From positions 1,612,001 to 1,676,000 of the forward strand of contig AP031437.1 of the NCBI GenBank assembly GCA_042854365.1: a stretch of DNA of 64,000 nt, given 5' to 3'. This DNA comes from Anaeromassilibacillus sp001305115. Lineage in GTDB: Bacteria; Bacillota; Clostridia; Oscillospirales; Acutalibacteraceae. A program made the translations under genes and the position numbers. How positions within the stretch are numbered: the first letter of the stretch is position 1; the number at the start of each line of letters is the position of its first letter. Positions 13,373 through 21,914 of this stretch are shown in pieces. The notes beneath the pieces are model-generated. The model searched no databases. It was not told the DNA's origin and saw nothing but the letters and a program-made list of their open reading frames with translations.

Positions 13373-16015
13373 TTACGTCTTTTCCAAAGCCTTGTCCATA
13401 GCGGCCTTGACCGTCAAAGTGCGGCGGTGACGGTTGTTTTCGGTCAATATCTCCCGAATCTGCCGGTTCGTAAAGCCGATCTCTTCCTGGAACGCCCGGG
13501 CAGAAACGCGCAGCGCCCCATGCCCCAAGATGATGAGCTGTTCCGCTGCATCGGAGGTAGCCACCCGGACGCGGTATTTCTTCGCAATCTCATAGGTAGC
13601 TTTTTCGATATAGGCGTCCGCGGTCTCGGCCTCTTTGGTATATACCACATAGATGTTGTGGTAGCGGCTGACTTCGCCCAAACCGCCCGGAACCTTGTAG
13701 GCGTCAAATACCAATATCACCTCGCATTTGTGAAAACCCTGGTAATTGCTGAGCAAGTCCATCAAGACCTGGCGGGCTGCATCGAGGTTATCCTTTGCGA
13801 GATCCTTGAGTTCGTCCCAGGCAAAGATGATGTTGTATCCATCCACCAGCAAAAACTCCGGCCGTTCATCCCGCGGGGGAACCGGCCAGAGCTCGGCTGC
13901 ACCCGCTGCTTCACGTTCTGAGCGAGGGCGGATGGACCGCGGCTTGATGGCTCCATAGGTGCGTTCAAAGATGGTTTGCAGTTCTTTGTCCTGCTCCAAA
14001 CCTCCTGAATACACCACCGCCTGTGGAATATGAGCGGCAGACGCCTGCGTCTGTCCCGGCGCGTTCCAATCGAACCCCTCCAGATGCATGTGCTCGCGCA
14101 CCTGGTCCCACTTCACCACAAAGCCCGCGCCATGGCTGCAAAAGACCGAATCCGCGGGGTTGTCCAGATCCTGCTCGCTGTTGTAACCAATGGCCTCGAT
14201 GACCTCGTCGGGGTTGTGGCACACTTCATAGCCTTTGAGCGTGCAGAAAAGCCGCCCCTGCCCGCGGGTGTATGCGGCGACCTCCGCCGCATAGTCGCGC
14301 ATATTTGCCACCGGCGCCGAGCCGGTCAACACCACGTCACTCCCCGCCGTCTCCGGCGGAGAAACCGTCCCCGCCATGCGCTGTACATCCGACATCGCGC
14401 GGCCCACATAGGCAGCGGGCATTTCCAGCCGGAAATCATACCATGGTTCCAACAAAAGGCTTTTTGCACACATCAATCCCTGCCGCACCGCTCGATAGGT
14501 GGCCTGCCGGAAATCTCCGCCCTCCGTGTGCTTTTCATGGGCGCGGCCAGCTATGAGCGTGATCTTCATGTCTGTAATGGGGGAACCGGTCAGTACGCCC
14601 CGGTGCACCCGTTCCTCCAAATGGGTAAGAACCAGCCTCTGCCAGTTGCGGTCCAGCATGTCCTCGCTGCAATCCGTGCCGAATTGCAGGCCGCTGCCCC
14701 GCTCGCCGGGTTCCAGCAGCAGATGAACCTCTGCATAATGGCGCAGCGGCTCAAAATGGCCCACCCCTTCCACCGGCGCGGCGATCGTCTCGCGGTACAC
14801 AATGTTCCCGGCGCCGAAGTTTACATCCAAGCCGAAGCGTTCCCGGATGATCCTCTGCAAGACCTCCATCTGCACGGCGCCCATGAGTTGAATATGGATT
14901 TCACGCAACTGTCCATTCCAGACGATATGCAGCTGAGGGTCCTCCTCCTCAAGCTGGCTCAACTTCTGCATAGCGGTGTGCGGGTCATATCCATAGGGCA
15001 GCAACACCTGATAAGTCAAAACCGGCTCCAAGATGGGCGAATCCGAGGAAAACTCTGTGCCCAAGCCTTCTCCGGGATAGGTCCGGCCGAGCCCCGTCAC
15101 TGCACAGACCGTCCCTGCGGGGACCTCATCCACCGCCTGAAATTTTGCGCCGGAATAGATGCGAATTTGATTGACCTTTTCCTCCCAGATCTTTTCCTCC
15201 GGCAAACTCGCCCGGCGGTTGCTCAAAAGCGCCCGCACTTTTAGGCTTCCACCAGTCACCTTTAAATACGTCAGTCGGTTGCCCTGCGGGTCCCAGGCCA
15301 CCTTATAAACTTTCGCGCCAAACGCCTCTGGATACGCAGGGCAGCGCGCATACCGCGCCAAGCCCTGCAAAAAGGCGTCTATGCCGTCCAGTTTGAGCGC
15401 CGAACCGAAAAAGCACGGAAACAGCCTGCGCCGCGCGATCAACCCGGCAATCTCCTCGTCTGCAATTCGCCCATTTTCCAGATATTGATTGAGCGCGTCC
15501 TCATCGCACATGGCGACGCTCTCCCAAAATCCTTCCCCGCATGCCCCGCTGAAGTCCACACAGCTGCTGTCCAGGCGCTCCTGCAACTCGGTCAACAGTG
15601 CGTTGCGGTCCGCTCCATCGAGGTCCATTTTGTTGACAAATAGGAACGTTGGAATCCGATACCGCTTGAGCAGATGCCAGAGCGTCAGGGTGTGCCCCTG
15701 CACGCCGTCAGTCCCACTGACGACCAGGATTGCATAGTCCAGCACCTGCAATGTCCGTTCCATCTCGCTGGAAAAGTCCACGTGCCCGGGTGTGTCAAGC
15801 AGTGTAATCTCCCAATCCTCCAACGGCAGGATTGCCTGCTTGGAAAAAATGGTAATTCCTCGCTCCCGTTCCAGGGTATCCGTGTCCAAAAAGGCGTCCT
15901 GATGGTCCACCCGCCCGAGCTTTTTCAAACATCCGCAGCGATAGAGCATCCCTTCCGAGAGGGTGGTTTTTCCTGCGTCCACATGTGCCAGAATCCCAAC
16001 GGCCAATTTTCTCAT
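13373..16015 (-). CDS. Tet(M)-like ribosomal GTPase fused to a YacP/Rae1-type NYN nuclease domain
   Basis: An 880-residue translation-factor GTPase. The N-terminal part (about 1-640) matches ribosomal protection proteins/EF-G: G1 AHVDAGKTTLSE, switch region DTDTLERERGITIF, G3 DTPGHVDFSSE, G4 NKMD, then domains II-V (for example LMGAVQMEVLQRII). The C-terminal part (about 695-880) is a NYN/PIN-like domain of the YacP type with acidic residues in LLVDGYN, LVFDAY, ETADAYIE and TSDAAEQ. Bacillus Rae1/YacP is a ribosome-associated mRNA endonuclease of the A site, so the fusion suggests a factor that binds the ribosome like Tet(M) and cleaves mRNA. Start 16015 follows GGAG at ten bases; an open upstream extension is not credible. 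Tetracycline resistance should not be assumed. Confidence 0.88.
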   Translation of the reverse strand: MRKLAVGILAHVDAGKTTLSEGMLYRCGCLKKLGRVDHQDAFLDTDTLERERGITIFSKQAILPLEDWEITLLDTPGHVDFSSEMERTLQVLDYAILVVSGTDGVQGHTLTLWHLLKRYRIPTFLFVNKMDLDGADRNALLTELQERLDSSCVDFSGACGEGFWESVAMCDEDALNQYLENGRIADEEIAGLIARRRLFPCFFGSALKLDGIDAFLQGLARYARCPAYPEAFGAKVYKVAWDPQGNRLTYLKVTGGSLKVRALLSNRRASLPEEKIWEEKVNQIRIYSGAKFQAVDEVPAGTVCAVTGLGRTYPGEGLGTEFSSDSPILEPVLTYQVLLPYGYDPHTAMQKLSQLEEEDPQLHIVWNGQLREIHIQLMGAVQMEVLQRIIRERFGLDVNFGAGNIVYRETIAAPVEGVGHFEPLRHYAEVHLLLEPGERGSGLQFGTDCSEDMLDRNWQRLVLTHLEERVHRGVLTGSPITDMKITLIAGRAHEKHTEGGDFRQATYRAVRQGLMCAKSLLLEPWYDFRLEMPAAYVGRAMSDVQRMAGTVSPPETAGSDVVLTGSAPVANMRDYAAEVAAYTRGQGRLFCTLKGYEVCHNPDEVIEAIGYNSEQDLDNPADSVFCSHGAGFVVKWDQVREHMHLEGFDWNAPGQTQASAAHIPQAVVYSGGLEQDKELQTIFERTYGAIKPRSIRPRSEREAAGAAELWPVPPRDERPEFLLVDGYNIIFAWDELKDLAKDNLDAARQVLMDLLSNYQGFHKCEVILVFDAYKVPGGLGEVSRYHNIYVVYTKEAETADAYIEKATYEIAKKYRVRVATSDAAEQLIILGHGALRVSARAFQEEIGFTNRQIREILTENNRHRRTLTVKAAMDKALEKT

Positions 16016-16449
16016 GAATCCATTCTCCAATATGATTTGATCTTGCCGGCTATGCACAAGCGACGCCCTGCCGTATGCGCATAGCCGGGAAATTTCCGCG
16101 CGACCGCTATGGTGGGGAACACCCGCCAAGCTCCGTCTTACAGAGTTGCCATTCAAGGATGCAAACTTCTTGAGCCATCCAAAAAGCCCCCGCCTCAGCC
16201 CCAAAATCAGAACCGAAGGCGTTCTGTCCTCCTTCAAACGTAGAACCGCGCGGCTTTGCAGAGCATGTTGCCGCGCCCCATCCATTCTGCCGCCGGGAAT
16301 GGCAGACTTTTGCCGTCCCGCTTTCGTTTCCAATGTAAAATGATTATAACACATTTCGTCTCCGGAGAAAATGCAGTAGAGCTCTGACGAAGAAAAATTG
16401 CTAATGGCGTTCTCCCGCGCCCGGTAAGACGCCGTCACCCCTCTGGAGC

Positions 16450-16735
16450 AACCGGATGCATAAGAAGGCCCCCTAAAAGCCCATTACCGGCAGGCGTTTC
16501 CAAACGCGTGGAACTGGGTTCCCTGGCATCCCTTGCCCCACAGCCCGTAAGCGGGCAACCGCCGTTCAAACGGCAACCTTCCATCATCGAAAGATGGTTG
16601 TGGGCAACTCGCTTCATTCGATGCTTGAAGCAAAAGCTTTTTTGCGGGATACCTCCACCGGCAGAACGGGTAAATTCCCTAACCAAAAACGCCATACAGA
16701 AGGCCGCAGAAAGGCTGCCTTCCGTATGGCGTCTC
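16450..16735 (+). repeat. Dispersed intergenic repeat, copy A
   Basis: Related in sequence to the reverse complement of about 21915-22215. The best-conserved part is TTGCCCCACAGCCCGTAA and what follows (AACGGC, CTTCCATCAT-GAA-GAT, then CTCGCTTC and ATGCTTGAAG). Both copies end in a hairpin beginning AACGCC. Function unknown; possibly a non-autonomous element or an old duplicated leader. Confidence 0.7.
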
Positions 16736-16740
16736 TTTGG
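16688..16740 (-). terminator. Strong hairpin downstream of the OpuC operon side
   Basis: Stem ACGCCATAC-GAAGGC with GCCTTC-GTATGGCGT, flanked by AAAA and TCTCTTT. It forms the end of repeat copy A and may end transcription in either direction. Confidence 0.6.
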
Positions 16741-16865
16741 GGATACCACCCGTTGAAGATCGGTTGTGATAGGAGGGGTTCGACATGCTTCACGCGGAAT
16801 GGCTCCTTAAAATGTCGAATCACGGGAAACCCTTTCCTCAGCAACGGATGTTCTTCACACAGCCT

Positions 16866-18425
16866 TTAAAAGCCGTGCGCCTTTAAGAATTCCTGAGCTA
16901 CTTCCCGTTCGGTTCTTTGCAGCTCGTCAATCTGATAATTCATCTCCTGCATGGCCTCTTCTGTGAGCAGGGGTCCGAGTTCGTCAAACACCGCCTTGAG
17001 TTCCGGATACATCTCATAGATTTCCTCCCGAATCACCGGCACCGGATAATACGGCGGGAAGAAGTCCTGGTCGTCCTCCAAAACCGTCAGGTCGAACTTC
17101 CGGAGCAGGCCGTCTGTGGAAAAGGCGTCGATCACGTCGCTCTCCCCGCTCATAATCGCCGTATAGCGCGGAGAGCCATCGATTCCGATCTCCTCTGCAA
17201 ATTGGAGCCCATATGCTTTTTTCAAACCTGGAAGCCCATCCTCGCGGTTCATGAACTCCAAAGTCGGGGAGATGCGCGCCTGTCCGTTGATCTTGGTCAG
17301 GTCGCTGATGGTCTGAAGCTGGTGCGCCTGCGCATAGGCGGGCAACACGGCAAGGGTGTAGGTATTGTTGAAGGCCATCTGGTCCAACACGACCAAATGG
17401 TATTGATCCTGGAATTCCTCCCGGACGGTTTCGAACACAGTCTCCACATCCGAAACCGGCGGATGCCCCAATGTCTCTGTATAGGCGGTTCCGGTGTACT
17501 CGATATAGGCATCCACTTCCCCGCTCTTCATGGCGTTGAACAAAACCTGGGTTCCGCCGAGGTTGGATTTTCTCTGGACGGTGAGATCGGTTTTGGCTTC
17601 GATGGCCTGGGAGGCAAGTTCGCAAAGCAAGCGTTGTTCGGTGTAGTTTTTCCCGCCCACAACAATGGTGTCCCCGGTGGGCGTTCCCACCATGCTGCGG
17701 ATACCGGAAAATGCGAGCAGGCCGGCCAACAGGACCCCACAGGCTGCCAGGAGAATCTTTTGATGGGTGCGGCGCTTTTTGCTGTCCGCATTGCGCTGGC
17801 TGACCGGGGTGACAAATTTTTCCACTTGACCGAGTAGAAAATCCACCAGCAGCGCCAGCAGGCAAGCCGGGATGGCTCCAGCAAGGATTTGAGCATTGTT
17901 GACCGTGCTGATGCCGGAGAACACCAGGTAGCCCAGGCCGCCGCCGCCGATAAAGGCCGCCATCGTCATCAAGCCGACCGCGGTCACCGCAGAGATGCGG
18001 ATACCCGCCATCATCACCGGAAGCGCCAGCGGAATTTGTACTTTAAAGAGGATTTCCGGCTTTGTCAGCCCGATTCCCTTCGCCGACTCCATCAATTCGG
18101 GGGAAATCCCCTGTATGCCGGTGAATGTATTCTTCACGATCGGCAACAGGGAATATAGCACCACCACAATGACGGACGGCAGAACGCCGATCCCAAGAAA
18201 CGGGATGGCAAAACCGAGCAGCGCCATACTGGGCACCGCCTGAATCACGCTTGCAATGCCCAACACCAGCTTGTTCAACCCCTTTGTATAGCTGATGAGC
18301 AGGCCGAGCGGGACCCCGATCACAATCGCCAGCCCAACGGCCAGGCAGGTCAACTGGATGTGGTCCAGCAACAGGGAAAGAATCTGTTCCCGATTCTGAA
18401 CGATGTACGTGAAAAAATCAGTCAT
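16866..18425 (-). CDS. Osmoprotectant ABC transporter: permease fused to substrate-binding domain (OpuCB/OpuCC-type)
   Basis: A 519-residue fusion. Residues about 1-215 are a BPD permease with several membrane helices and the EAA-like loop (ESAKGIGLTKPEILFKVQIPLALPVMMAGIR). After a further membrane segment (about 228-246), residues about 255-519 form a glycine-betaine/choline/carnitine-binding domain (VVGGKNYTEQRLLCEL..., EVDAYIEYTGTAYTE). The binding domain is thus tethered at the outer face. The ATG overlaps the stop of the ATPase gene by four bases (18422-18425), indicating coupled translation. Substrate is inferred from family: quaternary amine compatible solutes. Confidence 0.92.
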   Translation of the reverse strand: MTDFFTYIVQNREQILSLLLDHIQLTCLAVGLAIVIGVPLGLLISYTKGLNKLVLGIASVIQAVPSMALLGFAIPFLGIGVLPSVIVVVLYSLLPIVKNTFTGIQGISPELMESAKGIGLTKPEILFKVQIPLALPVMMAGIRISAVTAVGLMTMAAFIGGGGLGYLVFSGISTVNNAQILAGAIPACLLALLVDFLLGQVEKFVTPVSQRNADSKKRRTHQKILLAACGVLLAGLLAFSGIRSMVGTPTGDTIVVGGKNYTEQRLLCELASQAIEAKTDLTVQRKSNLGGTQVLFNAMKSGEVDAYIEYTGTAYTETLGHPPVSDVETVFETVREEFQDQYHLVVLDQMAFNNTYTLAVLPAYAQAHQLQTISDLTKINGQARISPTLEFMNREDGLPGLKKAYGLQFAEEIGIDGSPRYTAIMSGESDVIDAFSTDGLLRKFDLTVLEDDQDFFPPYYPVPVIREEIYEMYPELKAVFDELGPLLTEEAMQEMNYQIDELQRTEREVAQEFLKAHGF

Positions 18426-19558
18426 ATGTGCAGAGCCCCCTCTCCATCCGTATCCAGGAATTGCGTGCTCATGGTGGAGACCAGGCTGCTTTTGGTAATC
18501 AAGCCCTCCAATTTTCCATCCGCATCGACGACCGGCATATTGGAGGTCGTCGCGTTTTGCAAGGCCTTTAGGACGCTGATGATGTCGGAATCTGGGCTGG
18601 TGGAAAGCAGCGGCGGATGCATAATGTCTTTGACATAGCCGTAGTTGTTTTCCCTCTGGCGGACGTCCTTGGACTGTACCACGCCGAGCAATGTGCGGTT
18701 GCGGTCGACCACCATGAGGCTGTCCACCTTATTGGAACGCATCTTTTCCACAGCGCGCACCAACGGGAGGTTTGGCGGGCAACTGACCGGTTCGGTAATC
18801 ATAATATCCCGCACCTTGATAAAATTGGGCGATTCCCAGATGCGGTGTTTTCCGACAAAGTTGCTCACGTAGTCGTTGCACGGATGTTTTAAGATTTCCT
18901 CCGGCAGGCCGTACTGTAAGATCTCCCCCTGGTACATCATGCAGATCTTGTCCGCAATTTTGATGGCCTCCCCCATATCGTGCGTGACAAAAACGATGGT
19001 CTTTTTAAAATCCTCTTGGAGGGTGACAAGCTCATCCTGTAGCTGGGACCGCGTCAAGGGGTCTAACGCACTGAACGGCTCGTCCATGAGAATGATCTCC
19101 GGGTCTGTTGCAAATGCGCGCGCCACGCCGATGCGCTGTTTCTGCCCACCGGATAGTTCCGTGGGGTAACAATCCAGATACGCCGGGTCCATATTGACCA
19201 TTTTCATCAGTTCCAGGGTACGCGCAGCAATCTGTGCGCCGTCGCGTTTCTCCAAACGTTCAATCAGCTCGATATTTTGGCGGATGGTCATGTGAGGAAA
19301 CAAACCGGTGGACTGGATGACATACCCCATGCTCCGCCGGAGGCGAATCACGTTTTCCTCCATAATATCCCGCCCATTGATGAGAATCCTCCCCGTGGTG
19401 GGTTCCAAAAGCCGGTTAATCATCTTGAGCGTTGTAGTCTTTCCGCAACCGCTCTCCCCGATCAAAGTGACCAGCTCTCCGGATTCGATGGTAAAATTCA
19501 GCTCTTTTAAAATGGGACGGTTCTCAAACGATTTTGTGACATGTTCAAATTGAATCAT
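18422..19558 (-). CDS. Osmoprotectant ABC transporter ATPase with CBS pair (OpuCA-type)
   Basis: A 378-residue cytosolic ATPase energising the adjacent permease. Walker A GESGCGKTTTLKM (about 35-47), Q-loop, signature ELSGGQKQRIGVARA, Walker B IILMDEPFSALD and switch His in VTHDMGEA. Residues about 250-370 carry two CBS domains (VRDIMITEPVSCPPNLPLVRAVEKM and VKDIMHPPLLSTSPDSDIISVLKAL), which in OpuA/OpuC systems sense ionic strength or nucleotides. A perfect AAAGGAGGT lies before ATG 19558. Confidence 0.95.
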   Translation of the reverse strand: MIQFEHVTKSFENRPILKELNFTIESGELVTLIGESGCGKTTTLKMINRLLEPTTGRILINGRDIMEENVIRLRRSMGYVIQSTGLFPHMTIRQNIELIERLEKRDGAQIAARTLELMKMVNMDPAYLDCYPTELSGGQKQRIGVARAFATDPEIILMDEPFSALDPLTRSQLQDELVTLQEDFKKTIVFVTHDMGEAIKIADKICMMYQGEILQYGLPEEILKHPCNDYVSNFVGKHRIWESPNFIKVRDIMITEPVSCPPNLPLVRAVEKMRSNKVDSLMVVDRNRTLLGVVQSKDVRQRENNYGYVKDIMHPPLLSTSPDSDIISVLKALQNATTSNMPVVDADGKLEGLITKSSLVSTMSTQFLDTDGEGALHI

Positions 19559-19968
19559 AAAGTACCTCCTTTGGATGGGCTATCCATGATTCTATAGGAC
19601 ATATACATAAAGAATTGTATCATACGCTCCATGAAAAACGTGTTAGAATTCCCCGGCTTTTATTAAGACGCTATAAAGGCGGGGGCCAAAAGGGCCTGCA
19701 TCACGGGAATGGGAACCGTACTGTGCATTTTTTTGAGGCCATTCTCAGCAAAAAGAGGGTGTCCCAAAACTACGAATTTTTCGATTCGTAGGAAGGGGCG
19801 CCCTCTTTATGTTTGGAAAAATATCTGCGTTTCTAAAAAAACGAGGGTATCCCTTCCGTCATTTTATGACTTTTGGGACACCCTCCTTCCCCAGTTGTGG
19901 GAATGGACCAAAACTTTCAGCCGTCCGTCCTCCCCGAGCCAGCCCCTGCCGGTTACCGGCTGAAACCG
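19559..19968. other. Intergenic region upstream of the transporter, with a MITE-like element
   Basis: No gene. A small hairpin TGGAT...ATCCA at 19572-19586 is next to the ATPase ribosome binding site; TACAAT on the minus strand near 19618 may be a -10. The MITE-like element fills 19755-19885. Confidence 0.4.
19755..19885. mobile_element. MITE-like element with 15-bp terminal inverted repeats
   Basis: A 131-bp element bounded by GAGGGTGTCCCAAAA (19755-19769) and its perfect complement (19871-19885). The ends resemble terminal repeats of IS1182/IS5-like transposons. Inside are a hairpin ACGAAT/ATTCGT and T/A runs, no open frame. No clear target duplication is visible. Confidence 0.7.
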
Positions 19969-20649
19969 TCACTGTCCAACTGCCGCTTCCGCAGTACGGT
20001 CCGGAACAGCAAGCGCGCGAATCTTTTGTACGGCCTTGACATGGCGGTTGATCCAATTGACGCATTTGCCAACAGCGACAGCGGAGACGACGGTGCCAAC
20101 CCCCACGCCGTTCAATTTGTGAAAGAAGGCCAACGACAATAAGGCGGCAATCGCGATCAAGGATACGTCGAAATAGACCTTGACCGTGCCAAACGTTCGC
20201 CGTGTTTTCTTTGAAAGAGCGCGGACAACCCCCTCCCCCGGCACAACCAGGACGTCCGGCGCCACCTCGATGCAGATTCCGAACGCAAGAATCAGGCAAC
20301 CGATTCCCAAGCTGAGCAGCCGGAGCCAGAGGGCCTGCGGTTGAAAAAAGGACAGCGCCCCCATGCTCAGATCGATCAGACCGCTGAACAGCAGGTTGAC
20401 CAGAATCTGGAGGAACTGTACTGGGTGGAAATCCCGTTTGAGCAGCAGCACTTGGAGCAAAATAAAGAGCAGGTTGAACAAAAAGGTACACATCCCAAAG
20501 CTGATGCCCGGAAATTGCAGGCTGAGTACATAGGGCACGCTGGAAATCTGCGAAGTGCCCAGTGCACTTTTGGTTATAAATGCAATCCCAAAGGAATTGA
20601 CGGCGACCCCTAGGACAAAATACAGATAACGCAGTGCCAAGCGTTTCAT
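19969..20649 (-). CDS. YczE/YitT-like integral membrane protein
   Basis: A 226-residue membrane protein with about five hydrophobic segments (LYFVLGVAVNSFGIAFITKSALG, GISFGMCTFLFNLLFILLQVLLL, LQILVNLLFSGLIDLSMGALSFF, LRLLSLGIGCLILAFGICIEV, VSLIAIAALLSLAFF). The opening segment plus the SALGTSQISS motif and PGEGVVRALSKKT fit the YczE family; function unknown (Bacillus yczE has been linked to bacillaene/surfactin production). Its ATG overlaps the stop of the MarR gene (ATGA, 20646-20649), so MarR probably controls it. Confidence 0.8.
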   Translation of the reverse strand: MKRLALRYLYFVLGVAVNSFGIAFITKSALGTSQISSVPYVLSLQFPGISFGMCTFLFNLLFILLQVLLLKRDFHPVQFLQILVNLLFSGLIDLSMGALSFFQPQALWLRLLSLGIGCLILAFGICIEVAPDVLVVPGEGVVRALSKKTRRTFGTVKVYFDVSLIAIAALLSLAFFHKLNGVGVGTVVSAVAVGKCVNWINRHVKAVQKIRALAVPDRTAEAAVGQ

Positions 20650-21074
20650 CGGGTCCCCTCCTCCAAATTGGAAAGAATCGTCCGTAGGGTTTGCAGGAAC
20701 GTTTCCTGCCTGTCGCGAGAAATCCCCCGAAAAGCCGCTTCATCGGTTTGCGCACAGATCTCTTTGACCTTCACCGCCAACGCCTGCCCTTCCTCCGTGA
20801 GATGGATATGGGAGGCGCGCTTATCCAGGGGATGCTCCTTTTTATAGAGCAAATTCTGCCGCTCCATGCGAAGGAGCAGATTGGCAATCGTGGATTTATC
20901 GATCACGCATCCCTCGCCGATCTCTTTCGCAATCGCGCCGTCGTGTTCTAGCAGGTATTCCAAAATCTTTGGCTGCCCTGGATACAGCCCCAACGCCAAT
21001 ACCTTTTGGGAGATGGCCTTATTGCTGTAGTGAAACCCGCGCAGGAGTAAAAAATGCAACTCTGCTTCCAACAT
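20646..21074 (-). CDS. MarR family transcriptional regulator
   Basis: A 142-residue winged-helix repressor: helices around LYPGQPKILEYLLEHDGAIAKEIGEGCVIDKSTIANLLLRMERQNLL, then the wing KEHPLDKRASHIHLTEEGQALAVKV. It probably represses itself and the coupled yczE-like gene. A dyad TAGTTT/AAACTA at 21129-21146 upstream is a candidate operator. Ligand unknown. Confidence 0.9.
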   Translation of the reverse strand: MLEAELHFLLLRGFHYSNKAISQKVLALGLYPGQPKILEYLLEHDGAIAKEIGEGCVIDKSTIANLLLRMERQNLLYKKEHPLDKRASHIHLTEEGQALAVKVKEICAQTDEAAFRGISRDRQETFLQTLRTILSNLEEGTR

Positions 21075-21128
21075 AATTACGGTTCGTCTCCTATATTTTT
21101 TTCGATTCTATCCTTCATTTTCTTCTAT

Positions 21129-21146
21129 TAGTTTTAATTCAAACTA
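21129..21146. promoter_or_regulatory. Candidate MarR operator
   Basis: Inverted repeat TAGTTT (21129-21134), 6-bp spacer, AAACTA (21141-21146), 55 bp before the marR start and next to AT-rich promoter-like sequence (TTGAAT ... TATAGT on the minus strand). Confidence 0.45.
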
Positions 21147-21212
21147 TATAACAGTATAAATACATTCAACGGATTTTGCAATACTCTCTGCAAATTTTCT
21201 CGAAAACGGACA

Positions 21213-21250
21213 AACCGGGCTGTTGGGATAACCCAACAACCCGGTTTTCT
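21213..21250 (-). terminator. Intrinsic terminator after the cupin gene
   Basis: Stem AAACCGGG-TGTTGGG with CCCAACA-CCCGGTTT around loop ATAA. The stop codon of the cupin gene is at 21254, so the stem follows at once; A- and T-rich flanks make it usable both ways. Confidence 0.8.
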
Positions 21251-21253
21251 GCT

Positions 21254-21676
21254 TTAAGGAAGCTTGTCATATTCCTCCGGGGCGAGAAATTCCAACCATT
21301 CGTTGGACGCCCCTTCCGCCGGAATCTCCACCGCCAAGTGCTGAAACCAGCTGTCCCTGGCTGCTCCGTGCCAGTGCTTGACCTCTGGAGGGATGTTCAC
21401 AACGTCGCCGGGGTGCAGTTCCCGCGCTGGCTTTCCCTCTTCCTGATACCATCCCCTACCACCGGTCACCAGCAAAATCTGGCCGCCCTTGTGGTGGATG
21501 TGGTATGCATTGATGGTCCCCGGCGCAAAGGTTACATTCCCAATGGACACCCCCTGCGTGGTCAATCGGTTTAGATAACATTCGCCGGTAAAGTACGGCG
21601 CAAACGCCCGGTTCTCCTCGCCAATGGGAAATACGGCGCCCCCGCCCAACTCCTGTTTCATCCGTTCTTCTTGCAT
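21254..21676 (-). CDS. Cupin domain protein
   Basis: A 140-residue single-domain cupin. Motif 1: PGTINAYHIHHKGGQILLVTGG; motif 2: LHPGDVVNIPPEVKHWHGA. The His residues and Glu/Gln of these motifs form the metal site. Such cupins often pair with carboxymuconolactone decarboxylase-like proteins in detoxification or oxidative-stress clusters. ATG 21676 follows GGGAG at ten bases; the upstream frame has no ribosome binding site. Its promoter at 21739-21769 has a MerR-type 19-bp spacer almost identical to that of the CMD gene at 30.3 kb. Confidence 0.88.
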   Translation of the reverse strand: MQEERMKQELGGGAVFPIGEENRAFAPYFTGECYLNRLTTQGVSIGNVTFAPGTINAYHIHHKGGQILLVTGGRGWYQEEGKPARELHPGDVVNIPPEVKHWHGAARDSWFQHLAVEIPAEGASNEWLEFLAPEEYDKLP

Positions 21677-21738
21677 CGTCCCATTCTCCCTTCTGTAGAT
21701 TTCTTTGGCGAATGCATGCATTCGCCTTCTTTACAAAG

Positions 21739-21769
21739 AGCATACTCCTTGGAGTTTACTCCAAGTCAA
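21739..21769 (-). promoter_or_regulatory. MerR-type promoter of the cupin gene
   Basis: Minus strand: TTGACT (21769-21764), 19-bp spacer, TATGCT (21744-21739). The spacer holds the dyad CTTGGAGT-AA-ACTCCAAG. Elongated 19-bp spacers with a central dyad are the hallmark of promoters activated by MerR proteins through DNA untwisting. Confidence 0.75.
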
Positions 21770-21914
21770 GCCCCTCTTTGCAAATTTTATGCAGACACAA
21801 AGGAGCTTCCCGCCTGGGAATGTCCAGATGCAGTTGCGCGGCGAATATAGAGGGACAAACCGTTCCAGCTTCATAACCCCTGCCCATATCCCATAGGTTC
21901 CGGCCAGAACCGAC

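Larger units (their letters stand above)
16016..16865. other. Long intergenic region: leader of the GTPase gene, dispersed repeat and hairpins
   Basis: An extended -10 box (TGTTATAAT, minus strand, near 16344-16352) could start the GTPase transcript, giving a leader of about 320 nt with GC-rich structure; Tet(M)-type genes are often attenuated in such leaders. Then come copy A of a dispersed repeat (16450-16735) and an inverted repeat TTCGACAT (16779-16786)/ATGTCGAA (16812-16819). No protein gene is credible. Confidence 0.45.

Noticed and set aside
14030..15244. 404-codon plus-strand frame
   Set aside because: Antisense shadow of the Tet(M)-like GTPase gene.
13373..16015. Calling this a tetracycline resistance gene
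   Set aside because: The GTPase part is related to Tet(M), but the fused NYN domain and diverged sequence point to another role; resistance cannot be read from the sequence.
16016..16438. N-terminal extension of the Tet(M)-like protein by 141 residues
   Set aside because: No similarity to the family; ATG 16015 has the ribosome binding site and gives the usual N-terminus.
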